A stretch of 64,000 bases of DNA from Spiroplasma endosymbiont of Nebria brevicollis. Its GTDB lineage: Bacteria > Bacillota_I > Bacilli_A > Mycoplasmatales > VBWQ01. The stretch lies in contig NZ_OZ034986.1 in assembly GCF_964030895.1 (NCBI RefSeq), positions 1,302,001 to 1,366,000 on the forward strand, written 5' to 3'. Positions 51,414 to 61,671 of this stretch are shown piece by piece. Numbering within the stretch: position 1 is the stretch's first letter; every line of letters starts with the position of its first letter. Both the position numbers and the translations under genes were made by a program. The notes beneath the pieces were generated by a model. That model ran no database searches, was not told the DNA's origin, and worked only from the letters and a program-made list of their open reading frames with translations.

Positions 51414-51857
51414 ATGGAAACAACATTACATAACTTAAAACCAACCACTGGTTCACGAAAAGACATCAAACGTCTTGGACGTGGAACTTCTTCTGGAAAA
51501 GGTAAAACTGCTGGAAAAGGAACTAAAGGACAAAACGCTCGTACCGGTGGTGGAACAAGACCTGGATTTGAAGGTGGACAAACACCTTTATACCGTCGTG
51601 TTTCAAAACGTGGATTTACTAACTTTACAACAACTAACTATAGTATTGTTAACTTAGAACAAATTAACCTAATAGAAGCGATTGATATTACACCTGAAGT
51701 TTTATTCGAATTAAGATTAATTAGAAATAAAAAAGATGGTATTAAAGTACTTGCTAAAGGTGAATTAACAAGTGTCAAAACTATTAAAGCACATAAATTT
51801 TCAATAGCAGCTGTTGCTGCTATTGAACAAGCCGGAGGAAAAGCTGAGGTGATCTAA
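51414..51857 (+). CDS. rplO: 50S ribosomal protein L15
   Basis: A 147-residue L15: [59 protein letters not shown]. The stop TAA is followed at once by the secY GTG. Confidence 0.97.
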   Translation: METTLHNLKPTTGSRKDIKRLGRGTSSGKGKTAGKGTKGQNARTGGGTRPGFEGGQTPLYRRVSKRGFTNFTTTNYSIVNLEQINLIEAIDITPEVLFELRLIRNKKDGIKVLAKGELTSVKTIKAHKFSIAAVAAIEQAGGKAEVI

Positions 51858-53216
51858 GTGTTCACAACAACTCGTGAATTAATAAAAAAGTATAAAGAAG
51901 TTATTATTAGAATTTTATTTACCATTTTTATTTTATTCATCTTTCGTGTTGGAGCATTTATAACCGTTCCGGGAGTGACTCTAAACCAGGATTTAAACAA
52001 TAGTAATAGTAGTGGAATAGAATTCTTTAATTTAATTTCAATGTTAGGTGGAGGTGCCATTAGTAGATTCTCAATCTTCGCACTTGGTGTCTCGCCTTAC
52101 ATTACTGCCTCTATTATTGTGCAGTTATTATCAACTGATGTTGTACCAACTTTAACGAGATGAGCGAAATCAGGAGAAAAAGGTAAGAAAAAATTAGAAT
52201 TAATGAACCGAGTATTGACAGTCCCATTTGCAATTATGCAAGGGTTTGCTACTATTTTAGGTTTACAATCACAGCACATTATTTCCGTTGATTGAAGCGA
52301 TGGATCTAGCGCTGCTGGACCTGCCACATTTTATTACGTATTAATTCCCGCTATTTTATTAGCTGGAACCATGTTGTCATTGTGAATGGCCGATCAGATT
52401 ACTAATCGTGGTATTGGTAACGGCATTTCATTAATTATTTTTGGTGGAATTGCTGCTAACTTACCATTTAATTTAGCGTCAACATTTAAATATTGAGTTG
52501 GACCAGATACTAATAATGGTGTTGTCTTCCAAGATGCATTAAAATTCGCCTTGTACTTCGCAGCCTTCTTATTAATTATCCTTGTCGTTGTTTTCTTTAG
52601 CGAATCAGAACGACATCTACCAATTCAACAAACCGGAAGTGGGTTGACCCTTAAGGGTGATAAGAGTTCTTATTTACCCTTAAAAGTTAACTCGGCAGGA
52701 GTTATCCCTGTCATCTTCTCCTCGGCATTAATTACTGCTCCCATGACTGTGGCCCAAATTCTAAGCCCAACAAGTGGGTTTGCCATCTTTGCTAAGAATT
52801 ATCTATCGCTACAGTCGTGACCAGGAATTACTATCTTTGCCATAATGACTATTATGTTTACATTCTTATATGCCCAAGTGCAAATAAATCCCGAACAAAT
52901 GGCAAAAAACTTCCAGAAATCAGGAACGTATATCCCTGGTGTTAAACCAGGAAAAGAAACAGAAGTATATATTAAAAGAATGTTAAATCGTTTAAGTACG
53001 GTTGGTGCCTTCTTCTTAACTGCCGTTGCTGTGACACCATTCTTAATTTCTAAGTTTACTAACCTCCCTTCTTCACTTGCTGTAGGAGGAACAGGTTTGA
53101 TTATTATGGTTGGGGTGGCGCTTGATACCACAAAACAAATCAAAGGACGAATTACCCAACATTCATTCTTAAATTATAAAGATAACAAAAATGCCAAAGA
53201 GCATTTATGAACTTAA
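51858..53216 (+). CDS. secY: Preprotein translocase subunit SecY
   Basis: A 452-residue SecY with ten transmembrane helices. Motifs: [69 protein letters not shown] and [19 protein letters not shown]. It starts at GTG 51858 with AGGTGAT in the rplO end. The last two codons are TGA (Trp) and ACT. It forms the channel with SecE (2.6 kb). Confidence 0.96.
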
Positions 53217-53232
53217 ACTTTAGGGGTAGAAA

Positions 53233-53889
53233 ATGAATTTAATTATTTTAGGTTTGCCAGGTGCTGGGAAAGGTACTGAATCAGACTTCATTGTAAAAAA
53301 ATATGGATTAATCCATTTATCAACTGGTGATATCTTCCGGAGCAATATCAAAAATGGTAATGCTTTAGGAATTAAAGCCAAAGAATATATGGATGCAGGA
53401 CAATACGTTCCTGATGAAATCACTAATAAATTGGTTGCTGCGAGATTGCAGCAACTAGATATTAAAACAACAGATTTCATTCTTGATGGTTATCCTCGTA
53501 CCATTGACCAAGCATTCTATCTTGATAAAACATTATTAACTATTAATAAACCAATTTTAGTTTTATATTTGGCAATTAATGAACAAACGGTTGTTGACCG
53601 TTTATCATCAAGACGAGTTTGTCTGCAATGTGGTCGTGTGTACAATCTTAAATTTTCTCCCCCCAAGATTAATAATAAATGCGATATTGACAATCAAACA
53701 TTAATTCAACGTTCTGATGATAAAGCAGCAACCATTAAAACAAGGTTGCAAGTTTATAAAAAAGAAACATTGCCACTAGTAACATATTACCAAAATCAAG
53801 GTTTGTTAAAAACTATTGACGCTAACCTTGAAAATGATAAAGTAAGAGCAACAATTGAACAATATTTATTGGAGAATGACAATGGTTAG
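53233..53889 (+). CDS. adk: Adenylate kinase
   Basis: A 218-residue kinase: P-loop LPGAGKGTESDFI, LSTGDIFRSNI, FILDGYPRTIDQA and the LID with CLQCGRVYNLKFSPPK followed by CDID, a zinc site of the C-C-C-D kind. It interconverts AMP, ADP and ATP. The map start lies inside its last codons. Confidence 0.96.
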   Translation: MNLIILGLPGAGKGTESDFIVKKYGLIHLSTGDIFRSNIKNGNALGIKAKEYMDAGQYVPDEITNKLVAARLQQLDIKTTDFILDGYPRTIDQAFYLDKTLLTINKPILVLYLAINEQTVVDRLSSRRVCLQCGRVYNLKFSPPKINNKCDIDNQTLIQRSDDKAATIKTRLQVYKKETLPLVTYYQNQGLLKTIDANLENDKVRATIEQYLLENDNG

Positions 53890-54658
53890 CATTAAAAGTG
53901 AAAAAGAAATTCAAAATATTAGAGCAGCTAGTAAAGTAGTAGCATTAATTCATCACGAATTAAAAAAAATAATTAAAGTTGGAACAACAGGTAAAGACCT
54001 CGATAAAGTTGCCTCAGGAATTATTAAAGAACATAATGCTAAACCATCATTCTTAAATTATCATGGATTTCCAGCCACAATTTGTGTTTCAGTTAATGAG
54101 CAACTAATTCACGGTATTCCCAATGATAAACCATTTAAACAAAATGATCTTGTTAAAATTGATGCTGGTGCTAGTATTAATGGATATCATGGCGATGCTG
54201 CGTTTACTGTGTGCGTTGGTTCACCAACTGCAGAACAACAAAAAATTATTGATGTGACACGTGAGTCGCTCAATAAAGCAATCGCAATTATTAGACCTGG
54301 AGTACGAATTGGTGATATTAGTAACACCATTCAAACTTATGTAGAAAGCCAAGGCTTTTGTTTACCAACATCGTATACTGGACATGGTATTGGTAAATCA
54401 CTTCACGAAGACCCAGCAATTCCTAATGTCGGCAAACCTGACAGAGGCATTAAATTACAAAAAAATATGACCATCTGTATTGAACCCATGGTTCAAATGA
54501 CAACAGATAAAGTGATTATGTTAGACGATAAGTGAACGGTAGTTGCTGCTGATTATCTGCAAACTGCCCACTTTGAACACACTATCTTAATAACAGATGA
54601 TGGTTGTGAAGTACTAACAATTTTAGATAACAATCAAGAAACTAATGAGGTGTTGTAA
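53882..54658 (+). CDS. map: Methionine aminopeptidase, type I
   Basis: A 258-residue enzyme with the five metal ligands in context: KIDAGASINGYHGDAAFTV (two Asp), TGHGIGKSLHEDP (His), CIEPMVQM (Glu) and AHFEHTILI region. It removes N-terminal Met. ATG 53882 follows GGAGAATGACA; it overlaps adk by 8 bp. TGA-Trp at 54533. Confidence 0.95.
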
Positions 54659-54661
54659 GTA

Positions 54662-54979
54662 ATGGCAAAACCAAAACAACAAGCAAAACCGAAATTTCTA
54701 AAAGAAAAAAAACCTAGTGAAAATACTATTGAGTGTGAAGCGATCGTAAAAGAAGTACTACCAAATGCTACTTTTAAAATTAAACTAAAAGACTTTGATA
54801 GTGATGAATTAATTACAGCAACACTAGGCGGTAAGTTGCAAATCAATCACATTAAAATTATTAAAAATGATCATGTTAAAGTTGAACTATCAACATATGA
54901 CTTAAGTAAAGGACGGATAACTTTCCGTTATCGTATTCCACCTGTAACTCATAAAAAAGAAGAAAACGAAGAAAATTAA
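54662..54979 (+). CDS. infA: Translation initiation factor IF-1
   Basis: An S1-like OB-fold: ECEAIVKEVLPNATFKIKL, ATLGGKLQINHIKIIKNDHV and LSTYDLSKGRITFRYR. At 105 residues it is longer than the usual 72, with about 22 extra basic residues at the start and a charged tail. It blocks the A site during initiation. Ribosome site AATGAGGTG in the map end. Confidence 0.93.
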   Translation: MAKPKQQAKPKFLKEKKPSENTIECEAIVKEVLPNATFKIKLKDFDSDELITATLGGKLQINHIKIIKNDHVKVELSTYDLSKGRITFRYRIPPVTHKKEENEEN

Positions 54980-55000
54980 TATTCTGATCGGAGAAAAATG

Positions 55001-55114
55001 ATGAAAGTACAAGCATCAGTTAAAAAAATTTGTGACAAATGTCAACCAATTAAACGCAAAGGACGTAACGTAATCATTTGCGAAAACCCTAAACACAAAC
55101 AACGTCAAGGATAA
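55001..55114 (+). CDS. rpmJ: 50S ribosomal protein L36
   Basis: A 37-residue protein: [20 protein letters not shown], then [14 protein letters not shown], with the C-C-C-H zinc site. ATG 55001 fits the family; the ATG 3 bp earlier is possible. GGAG site. Confidence 0.96.
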   Translation: MKVQASVKKICDKCQPIKRKGRNVIICENPKHKQRQG

Positions 55115-55133
55115 ATAGGAGGAAAAATAAAAT

Positions 55134-55532
55134 ATGACAACAAATACGAACAACGCTAGTCGAAGAATTGCCCAAGTAAATATTCCTGGAAACCAACACA
55201 CTGTTATTGGTTTAACAAGAATCTATGGAATTGGACGTAGCAAATCTTCTTCAATTTTAAAAGAACTAAAAATTGCTGAGAGTAAAAAAGTTAACGAACT
55301 AAGTGAAAACGAAGTAACTGCTATTAGTAAATTAATCGAGAAAAAATGTAAAACTGAGGGTGAATTAAGACGTGAAGTTTCATTAAACATTAAAAGATTA
55401 ATGGAAATCGGATGTTACCGTGGAATTCGTCATCGTAAAGGATTACCATTACGTGGACAATCAACTAAAACTAATGCTAGAACTTGCAAGGGACCACGTA
55501 AAACGGTTGCTAACAAGAAAAAAGCAAGCTAA
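55134..55532 (+). CDS. rpsM: 30S ribosomal protein S13
   Basis: A 132-residue S13: [72 protein letters not shown] site. Confidence 0.97.
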   Translation: MTTNTNNASRRIAQVNIPGNQHTVIGLTRIYGIGRSKSSSILKELKIAESKKVNELSENEVTAISKLIEKKCKTEGELRREVSLNIKRLMEIGCYRGIRHRKGLPLRGQSTKTNARTCKGPRKTVANKKKAS

Positions 55533-55549
55533 TTAGGAGGATAGAAATA

Positions 55550-55942
55550 ATGAACATAAAAACAACAGTTAAGAAAAAAATCAAAGCTAATCCTAATTTT
55601 TTCAAAGGAAAAGTATTTATCAAAGCCAGTTTCAATAATACAATTGTTACTATCACAGATCTTAATGGTAACGTAATTGCTTGATCTAGTGCTGGAGCAG
55701 TTGGATTCAAAGGAACTCGTAAATCAACGCCGCACTCAGCCCAACTAGCAGCTGAAGCTGCTGGTAAAACAGCTATCGAACACGGAGCCAAAATTTTAAG
55801 TGTTTATGTAAATGGAACAGGACCTGGAAGAGAACCAGCAATCCGTAGTTTACAAGCACTAGGATTTGAAATGAAAGATCTAAATGATGTGACACCAATC
55901 CCGCATAATGGTTGTCGTCCACCAAAAAAACCAAGAAAATAA
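55550..55942 (+). CDS. rpsK: 30S ribosomal protein S11
   Basis: A 130-residue S11: [78 protein letters not shown]. The Trp is TGA. AGGAGG site. Confidence 0.97.
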
Positions 55943-55960
55943 AGCAGGTGAAAATAAAAT

Positions 55961-56929
55961 ATGGAACAACAATTTTTAAAACCAAAATTTAGTTTAAATA
56001 GTGAAAACAGCACTACTCATTACACTGAGTTCGTTGTTAATCAATTAGAACGTGGTTATGGAACAACCTTAGCTAACGCTTTAAGAAGAACATTACTGTC
56101 TTCTGTGCCAGGGATTTCTGTTTACGCTATTAAAATTGCTGGTGTATCGCATGAATTTACTGCTGTTAAAGGCGTAATCGAAAATGTTTCAGAAATAATT
56201 TTAAATGTTAAAGACTTAGTTTTAGCTTTTGATGGGGAGATCCAAAAAGAAGAAAAAATTACTAACTTAAAAATTAATGTAACAGGTGAACAAGAAATTA
56301 CTGCTGGTGATATTATTTGCCCAACTGAAGTACGAGTAGTAAATCCAGACTTAGTAATTGCCAGAACAACTTCAAGAAACGTAGTATTCGATATGGAGTT
56401 ATTCGTTAAGAAATCTCGTGGTTATTCATCTTTTGAAAACAATAAAAAAGAAATTGCTAACAGTTCAGGAATTATCGCTATTGATGCTGACTACTCACCA
56501 GTTTCAAAAGTTGACTACAAAGTAGAACCAGTTACTAAAACTATTAAAGATGTTGAGTATGAAAAGTTAACAATTGGTGTCCAAACTAATGGTTCAATTA
56601 AAGCAGCCTCAGCCATTGCTATGGCAGCTAAAATCTTAATGAGTCATATTGAATTCTTTATTAATTTAGATGATAATGTTAAAAACTTTGAAGTTATTTC
56701 AATTATTAATGAAAAAGAAAATGATAGTTTAAATTTAGCATTAGAAGAATTGAACTTAACAGTTCGTTCATACAACTGTTTAAAACGTGATGGATTTAAA
56801 ACTTTAGGTGATATTGCCAAGAAAAGTTTAGAAGAAATTAAGTTAATTAAACATTTAGGTTCAAAATCTGTTAAAGAAATTGAAGACTGTGTAGCAAGAA
56901 ATAACTTAGAATTTTCTAATAAGAACTAA
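55961..56929 (+). CDS. rpoA: DNA-directed RNA polymerase subunit alpha
   Basis: A 322-residue alpha subunit. The N-terminal dimerisation domain has FVVNQLERGYGTTLANALRR, VSHEFTAVKGVIENVSEII; the C-terminal domain has LNLTVRSYNCLKRDGFKTLG and IKHLGSKSVKEIEDC, which contacts UP-element DNA and regulators. GCAGGTG site 18 bp after rpsK. Confidence 0.97.
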   Translation: MEQQFLKPKFSLNSENSTTHYTEFVVNQLERGYGTTLANALRRTLLSSVPGISVYAIKIAGVSHEFTAVKGVIENVSEIILNVKDLVLAFDGEIQKEEKITNLKINVTGEQEITAGDIICPTEVRVVNPDLVIARTTSRNVVFDMELFVKKSRGYSSFENNKKEIANSSGIIAIDADYSPVSKVDYKVEPVTKTIKDVEYEKLTIGVQTNGSIKAASAIAMAAKILMSHIEFFINLDDNVKNFEVISIINEKENDSLNLALEELNLTVRSYNCLKRDGFKTLGDIAKKSLEEIKLIKHLGSKSVKEIEDCVARNNLEFSNKN

Positions 56930-56947
56930 AAAGGAGGAACAAATAAT

Positions 56948-57313
56948 ATGTCATATATTAATGATACAGGAAGAGATAGTGCTAAAGTTGATGCAGAAAT
57001 GCGTAACCTAGCTAGTGAATTAATTGTTCACGGAAAATTAATCTTAACGCAAACAAGAGCTAAGAGATTACAAAGTTTTGTTGAACCATTAGTTACTTTA
57101 GCTAAACGTGGTGACTTACACTCACGACGTCAAGCAATTGCTAAATTACGTAAAATTGTAACTAAAGAGCATGAAAAAGATGGTGTTATTCCAACATTAT
57201 TTACTAACATTGCTGATCGATACAAAGACCGTAATGGTGGGTATACAAAGTTAATTAAAGTAGACAACAGAACTGGTGATAATGCGCCAATGGTATTAAT
57301 TACTTTTGTTTAA
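56948..57313 (+). CDS. rplQ: 50S ribosomal protein L17
   Basis: A 121-residue L17: [60 protein letters not shown]. Last gene of the cluster. Its final 99 bp are repeated, diverged, at 63816-63914, so this gene marks the left edge of an insertion. AAGGAGG site. Confidence 0.97.
   Translation: MSYINDTGRDSAKVDAEMRNLASELIVHGKLILTQTRAKRLQSFVEPLVTLAKRGDLHSRRQAIAKLRKIVTKEHEKDGVIPTLFTNIADRYKDRNGGYTKLIKVDNRTGDNAPMVLITFV
57209..57307 (+). repeat. rplQ 3' end, left copy of a 99-bp direct repeat
   Basis: Aligns without gaps to 63816-63914 with 7 mismatches (about 93% identity). It is the functional gene copy. Confidence 0.85.
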
Positions 57314-57327
57314 TAAGAAAATAGTAT

Positions 57328-57359
57328 AAAAGAGAAACAGATAAATCTGTTTCTCTTTT
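57328..57359 (+). terminator. Terminator of the ribosomal protein cluster
   Basis: AAAAGAGAAACAGA and TCTGTTTCTCTTTT form a 14-bp perfect stem with a TAAA loop. Confidence 0.93.
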
Positions 57360-57392
57360 AATATTAAAATTTATTTGATAAACATCCAAGAG

Positions 57393-57585
57393 TTAAATAA
57401 TATTACTTGTTGATGGTTCTGCTTGATTAGAATGTGATATTGGTAATGGTTCGTTGTTTATTGCAAGAATATCAACTGATTGTGCTATGTTTTCATGATT
57501 TTTCACAGAATTTATGGAAGTTAATGTTGCTGTTAGAATATTAAATACTTCTTTTCCTATTTTGTATACAAAATTATTTGTATAT
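57393..57585 (-). pseudogene. Minus-strand gene fragment with Ser/Pro-rich tail
   Basis: A start-less frame reading VYKIGKEVFNILTATLTSIN, INNEPLPISHSNQAEPSTSN and TAA at 57393-57395. The QAEPSTSN end recalls the PPSTSN tails of plasmid proteins at 34.4 and 37.0 kb. No ribosome site is visible. It occupies much of the 390-bp gap between rplQ and rep. Confidence 0.3.
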
Positions 57586-57595
57586 ATTCATTTAT

Positions 57596-57656
57596 AGTAC
57601 GAGTTAGAGAGAACATGTAGTACGAGTTTATCTATTATTTAAACTCGTACTACATG
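57596..57656. other. Palindrome and repeat upstream of rep: probable plasmid origin region
   Basis: Perfect 17-bp inverted arms at 57614-57630 and 57640-57656 (containing GTAGTACGAGTTT) with a 9-bp spacer, plus a third direct partial copy AGTACGAGTT at 57596-57605. They lie about 45 bp before the Rep_3 start. Rep_3 proteins bind such iterons and inverted repeats for initiation and autoregulation. Confidence 0.65.
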
Positions 57657-57701
57657 ATATGATATATATGATATATGGAATATTTTGACAAGGAGTTATT
57701 T

Positions 57702-58580
57702 ATGGAAAATAAAAATATTATTAAAAATAATAAAGAATTAAATATATATTATTCAAATTTTTTAGCACGTATGAATACTAAATTTACACTTGAAGAAGAA
57801 AAGGCATTACATTTAATTTTTAAACAAATTAATGCTTTTGGTAAAAATGATACAACAATAAAATTGAATAAATTAGATTTTTTTAATAAATTAGAATTAG
57901 AAAGTACAAATAGATATCCAAGATATCGTAAATTAATTCGTGGTCTAATTCATAAAACTTATGTAGAGTTTGTTGATAATTATGGTGCTGAATATGTAGG
58001 AGTAGTTATTAACTCATCAGTTTGAAAACCAAGAGAACCTTTTTTTGTGGTTGAACTTACTAAAATGTTTATGCCTTATTTAGAATTATTAATAAGAGAT
58101 TATACGAAAGTTGATTTAAATAGTGTATGTGCTTTTAAATCAAAACATAGTTTAACATTATATAAATTTATATGTAGTTGGACTGATGACAGCAAACAAA
58201 CAAATCAAAGATATATAACAACTAAGGATTTAAAAGAGTTATTTGGTTTGAATATTAGTGATTATGTTTATAATGATAAATTTAAACGTTATGATTTTGA
58301 AAGAGAAACTATTAAAAAAGCAATTAATGAAATAAATAAAGTATCTAATATTAGTTTAAGTTTTAAAAAAAATAAGAAAGGAAATAAGGTCTTAAATTAT
58401 GAATTTACTTGAATACAAAAAGAAAAAACAATAATTACTAAAAATAGAAAGAGACAATTAACTATTTTTGATTTAGATAAAGAAAATACAATTGGAAAAC
58501 CTACTAAAAGTATTTTATCTAAACCTAATTTATCAACAAATGAAATAAAAAAAATTTTACAAGATTTTGATGAACATTAA
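57702..58580 (+). CDS. Rep_3-family plasmid replication initiator
   Basis: A 292-residue protein with the two winged-helix plan of Rep_3 (RepB/RepE/Pi) initiators: FTLEEEKALHLIFKQINAFG, YPRYRKLIRGLIHKTYVEF, VELTKMFMPYLELLIRDYTK, KSKHSLTLYKFICSW, FERETIKKAINEINKVSNIS. ATG 57702 with AAGGAG is preferred to ATG 57675. The gene is intact. A decayed homologue sits at 39885-40425. A palindrome AATTTCTAAATATATTTAGAAATT-type hairpin follows the stop (58580-58603). Confidence 0.85.
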
Positions 58581-58654
58581 TTTCTAAATATATTTAGAAA
58601 TTAAAATTGTTATAAAAAAGTAAAAAAAAGAATAGTAGTTAGGTGTGTTAATAA

Positions 58655-59509
58655 ATGGAGATTGTAAAAGAGAAAATAAAAGATGTTGAAAATAAAAATA
58701 ATAAAGAAAATATATCTAAATTAAATAATTTTAATTCAAATAAAGTTGATAAATTAAATCTTATTTTAGGAGATAGTTTTATTGAAATGGCAAAATTAGA
58801 AAGTGAGTCTATTAATTTTATTTTTATTGATCCACCTTATTTTTTATCAAATAATGGATATAGTGTTAATTCTGGTAAAAGAACGTCTGTAAATAAAGGC
58901 GAATGAGATAGAAGTAAAGGATTTATTGAAAATTATAATTTTCATTTAAAATGAATTAAAGAATGTCAAAGAATTTTAAAACCAAATGGAACTTTAATAG
59001 TTAGTGGTACTTATCATTCTATTTATGTATGTGGTTTTATTTTACAAGAACTAAACTTTCATATACTTAATGATATATCTTGATATAAACCAAATTGTAC
59101 ACCTAATATTGGTTGTAGAAATTTTACTGCTAGTCATGAAACATTAATATGAGCAAAAAAAGATATTAATTTTAAACATGTTTTTAATTATAAAGATATG
59201 AAATTTTCTAAATGAGAAGATGATAATTTTAAGAATGAAAATAAACAAATGCGAAGTGTTTGAGCGATATCTACTCCAAAAGCAATAGAAAAAATTTATG
59301 GTAAACATCCATCACAAAAACCATTGGATCTTTTAAAAAGGATTATAATTGCATGTACTAATGAAAATGATATTGTTTTAGACCCATTTATGGGTTCAGG
59401 TACGACTGGTATAGTATGTAAATTATATAATAGAAATTTTATAGGAATAGAAAATAATAATGAATATTTTAATTTGGCAAAAAAAAGATTGGATGATAAT
59501 AATGGTTAA
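58655..59509 (+). CDS. Type II DNA methyltransferase, beta-group (N4-C or N6-A)
   Basis: A 284-residue enzyme. The catalytic FIFIDPPYFLSN comes first (about residues 66-77) and the SAM-binding LDPFMGSGTTGIVC near residue 245, the beta-group order as in DpnA-like enzymes; GKHPSQKPLDLLKR stands before it. The first 35 residues are a Lys/Asn-rich extension. A nuclease gene overlaps its end, so this is a restriction-modification pair. TGA-Trp at 58904 and others. Frame intact; specificity unknown. Confidence 0.88.
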
Positions 59510-59948
59510 AAAAGGAATTGGTGGGGCAAATACAAAAACTGGTCTTGCTTTTGAAGGCGAAAAAGAATTATTTTCTTTTTTTAAAAAACATGCCATTTAT
59601 GTTTATTTAAAGAAATATCATAATTTAAACTGAAATGTATTTTTATCAAAAAAATTATTACCAGATTATAGTATTTTTGTATATAAAAATAATACTTTTT
59701 TTATTATTGAAATTAAATCACAAAATGTTGTCGGAAGTGTTGATGAAAAATTGCAAACTTGTGATTTTAAAAGAAAACAATGACAAAAACTTTTATCAGT
59801 GTTAAATTATAAAGTAGAATATTGATATTTATTAAGTAATTGATTTAAAAAACCGGAATATAAAGATACTTTAAACTATATAATAAATAGTAATTGTCGT
59901 TATTTTTTTGAATATATACCATTGAAAGAATTAAATTTATCATTTTAA
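59502..59948 (+). CDS. Probable type II restriction endonuclease, PD-(D/E)XK
   Basis: A 148-residue protein overlapping the methyltransferase by 8 bp (ATGGTTAA). It has GIGGANTKTGLAFEGEKELF at the start, and LLPDYSIFVYKNNTFFIIEIKSQ gives PD...E-I-K, the catalytic core, then a Q-containing helix (EKLQTCDFKRKQWQKLL). Size and pairing fit a small type II enzyme cutting the site protected by the methyltransferase. Trp are TGA. Confidence 0.7.
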
Positions 59949-60240
59949 TTTATTAAAAAGATTAAATTTGTATGATAATTAAAAATAAGAAAAATTAGAC
60001 TCTCATGAATAATGTAAACTTTAAAACGCTCATAAATGCTGTTTTAAGCGTTGTTTTAATTTTGAATAGTTATGTATTATTGAGAGTGTTAGTGAGTAAT
60101 ACGTATATTAAGGCGGAGCCAACTAAGAACCTTTGGTTTGGTTGGCAGGGCGTTCACGCCATTTGTCTCACTTTTGAAAAGTGAGTGGGGTTGTATTGCG
60201 AAGCAATAAGGGGCAAAGCCCCTATTACTTGAATGCTTTT
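59949..60240. other. Array of hairpins: candidate transfer or single-strand origin
   Basis: Successive perfect hairpins: CCAAC...GTTGG (60119-60145), GGCG-TTCA-CGCC (60149-60160), CTCACTTTT-G-AAAAGTGAG (60167-60185), TATTGC-GAA-GCAATA (60194-60208), GGGGC-AAA-GCCCC (60210-60222). Upstream, ACTCTCA...TGAGAGT (about 60000-60090) encloses AACGCT...AGCGTT. The region is locally GC-rich and does not look coding. Confidence 0.6.
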
Positions 60241-60456
60241 TTTGTGTTCCCTTCCTAAATGGCTTTGCGCTTTACTTGTTAAAGTAAAATAATTTTTCTT
60301 TGGTAATGTATCTACATTAAGCATTTTTAATTTTATTAATTGTTCTTTTTGTAGTTGAATAGTTTTGATGTTTTTATTTAATAACAAAGCAAATTGTTCT
60401 AAATTTAAATATCCCCAGCGGTTTATAATAAATAGTATTTTTTCTAATTCACCCAT
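60154..60456 (-). pseudogene. Replication-relaxation-like protein, N-terminal fragment
   Basis: ATG at 60456 with GAGGTG. MGELEKILFIINRWGYLNLE and QFALLLNKNIKTIQLQ form a winged-helix start, and NYFTLTSKAQSHL its wing, as in plasmid replication-relaxation proteins. After about 75 residues the frame runs into the hairpin array, so the gene is truncated. A C-terminal counterpart lies in the other element at 37626. Confidence 0.5.
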
Positions 60457-60611
60457 AATTACACCTCATTATTAAACTTTTTTATTTTTTCACTAATAAA
60501 TAATATTTTGTTTTTTATAATAAGTAAAAAATTATTAAAATTTAAAATTAAAAAATTACTAGGATATAAAATTATTAGTGAAAAAATAAAAGTTATTAAG
60601 AAACAAATTGT
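60457..60611. other. Short intergenic stretch
   Basis: AT-rich, with only short open frames; nothing supported. Confidence 0.3.
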
Positions 60612-61511
60612 TCAATATATTAATAAAAATAAACTTGGATATAAATTTATATCAATATCAATATTTGACATTATATTTTTCATAATAATAAATTCAAATA
60701 AGTAATGAAATAGATATATCGGTAAGGATAATTTCCCGATATAATTTAAAAAAATATTTTGTTTAATTTTGATATTTTGAAAAATAATAAAAAGTGCTAG
60801 TGTGCTAAGTACTGACAAAAAATTCGAAGTTGTTATTGGCAATAATATATTTTTAAAACAAAATAATAAATTATTAATAATTTGTAAAGTGAACAAAAAA
60901 ATTATTGCCAATATAAATACTATTTTTTTTAGTCCAAATTGTTCAAAATTTATTTTGTATCAAGCTCCTAAACAATAAATTATTATTAAAAATAATAATT
61001 GTCCAGCACCAAAAATGTTATATTCTAGATTAGAAAAAAATGAAAATAAAATATAAATAATTAATAAACTATTAATAAAATATCATTTATTAATAGTTTT
61101 AATAGAAAGGTTAATAAATGGTGATAATAAATAAATAATTGGCAATGTTCATAAATATCATCAGTCACGACCTCCAAAAAATAAATCTTTCGTTGAATAA
61201 CAATGATTTAAATTATCATAATAAATAATTAAATAACCAATAATTAAATTTAAAAAATAATAAATTATTATAGTTGATAAAATATATCAAAATCTGGTTT
61301 TATTGGAATTTACTAGAAAAAAGCCAGTCAAAAACATAAACATAATTACTGGTAAATTACAAATAATTTGTGAATTTGCAAATAATCAATTTTCTGGAAC
61401 TTTTTCATGACCTTTAATATGTAACATTATAATCATTAAAGAACAAATAAATCTTAATAATTCATATTTACTATTTCTAACTATTTTATCTTTTGATATT
61501 TTAATTTTCAT
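60612..61511 (-). CDS. Acyltransferase-3-like integral membrane protein
   Basis: A 299-residue protein with about nine to ten hydrophobic helices. The start (NSKYELLRFICSLMIIMLHI, then KGHE) matches the R...H motif of acyltransferase family 3, whose members O-acylate surface glycans. ATG at 61511 has an AAAAGGAGTG site; an ATG 75 bp upstream is less likely. Several TGA-Trp codons (for example WW in GGRDWWYLWTLP). As plasmid cargo it may modify the cell surface; that is inference. Confidence 0.7.
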
Positions 61512-61671
61512 TTTTTTCACTCCTTTTATTGATATGCCTTTAAAACGAGCATATTTGCTGTTTTTAGCGATGTTTTTATTTTTCATACTAGTTATAGATA
61601 TTATTTTAAATTATCTATACTGTATATATAAATTAACTATATAATTATTTTTTCCATCACAATATAATATA

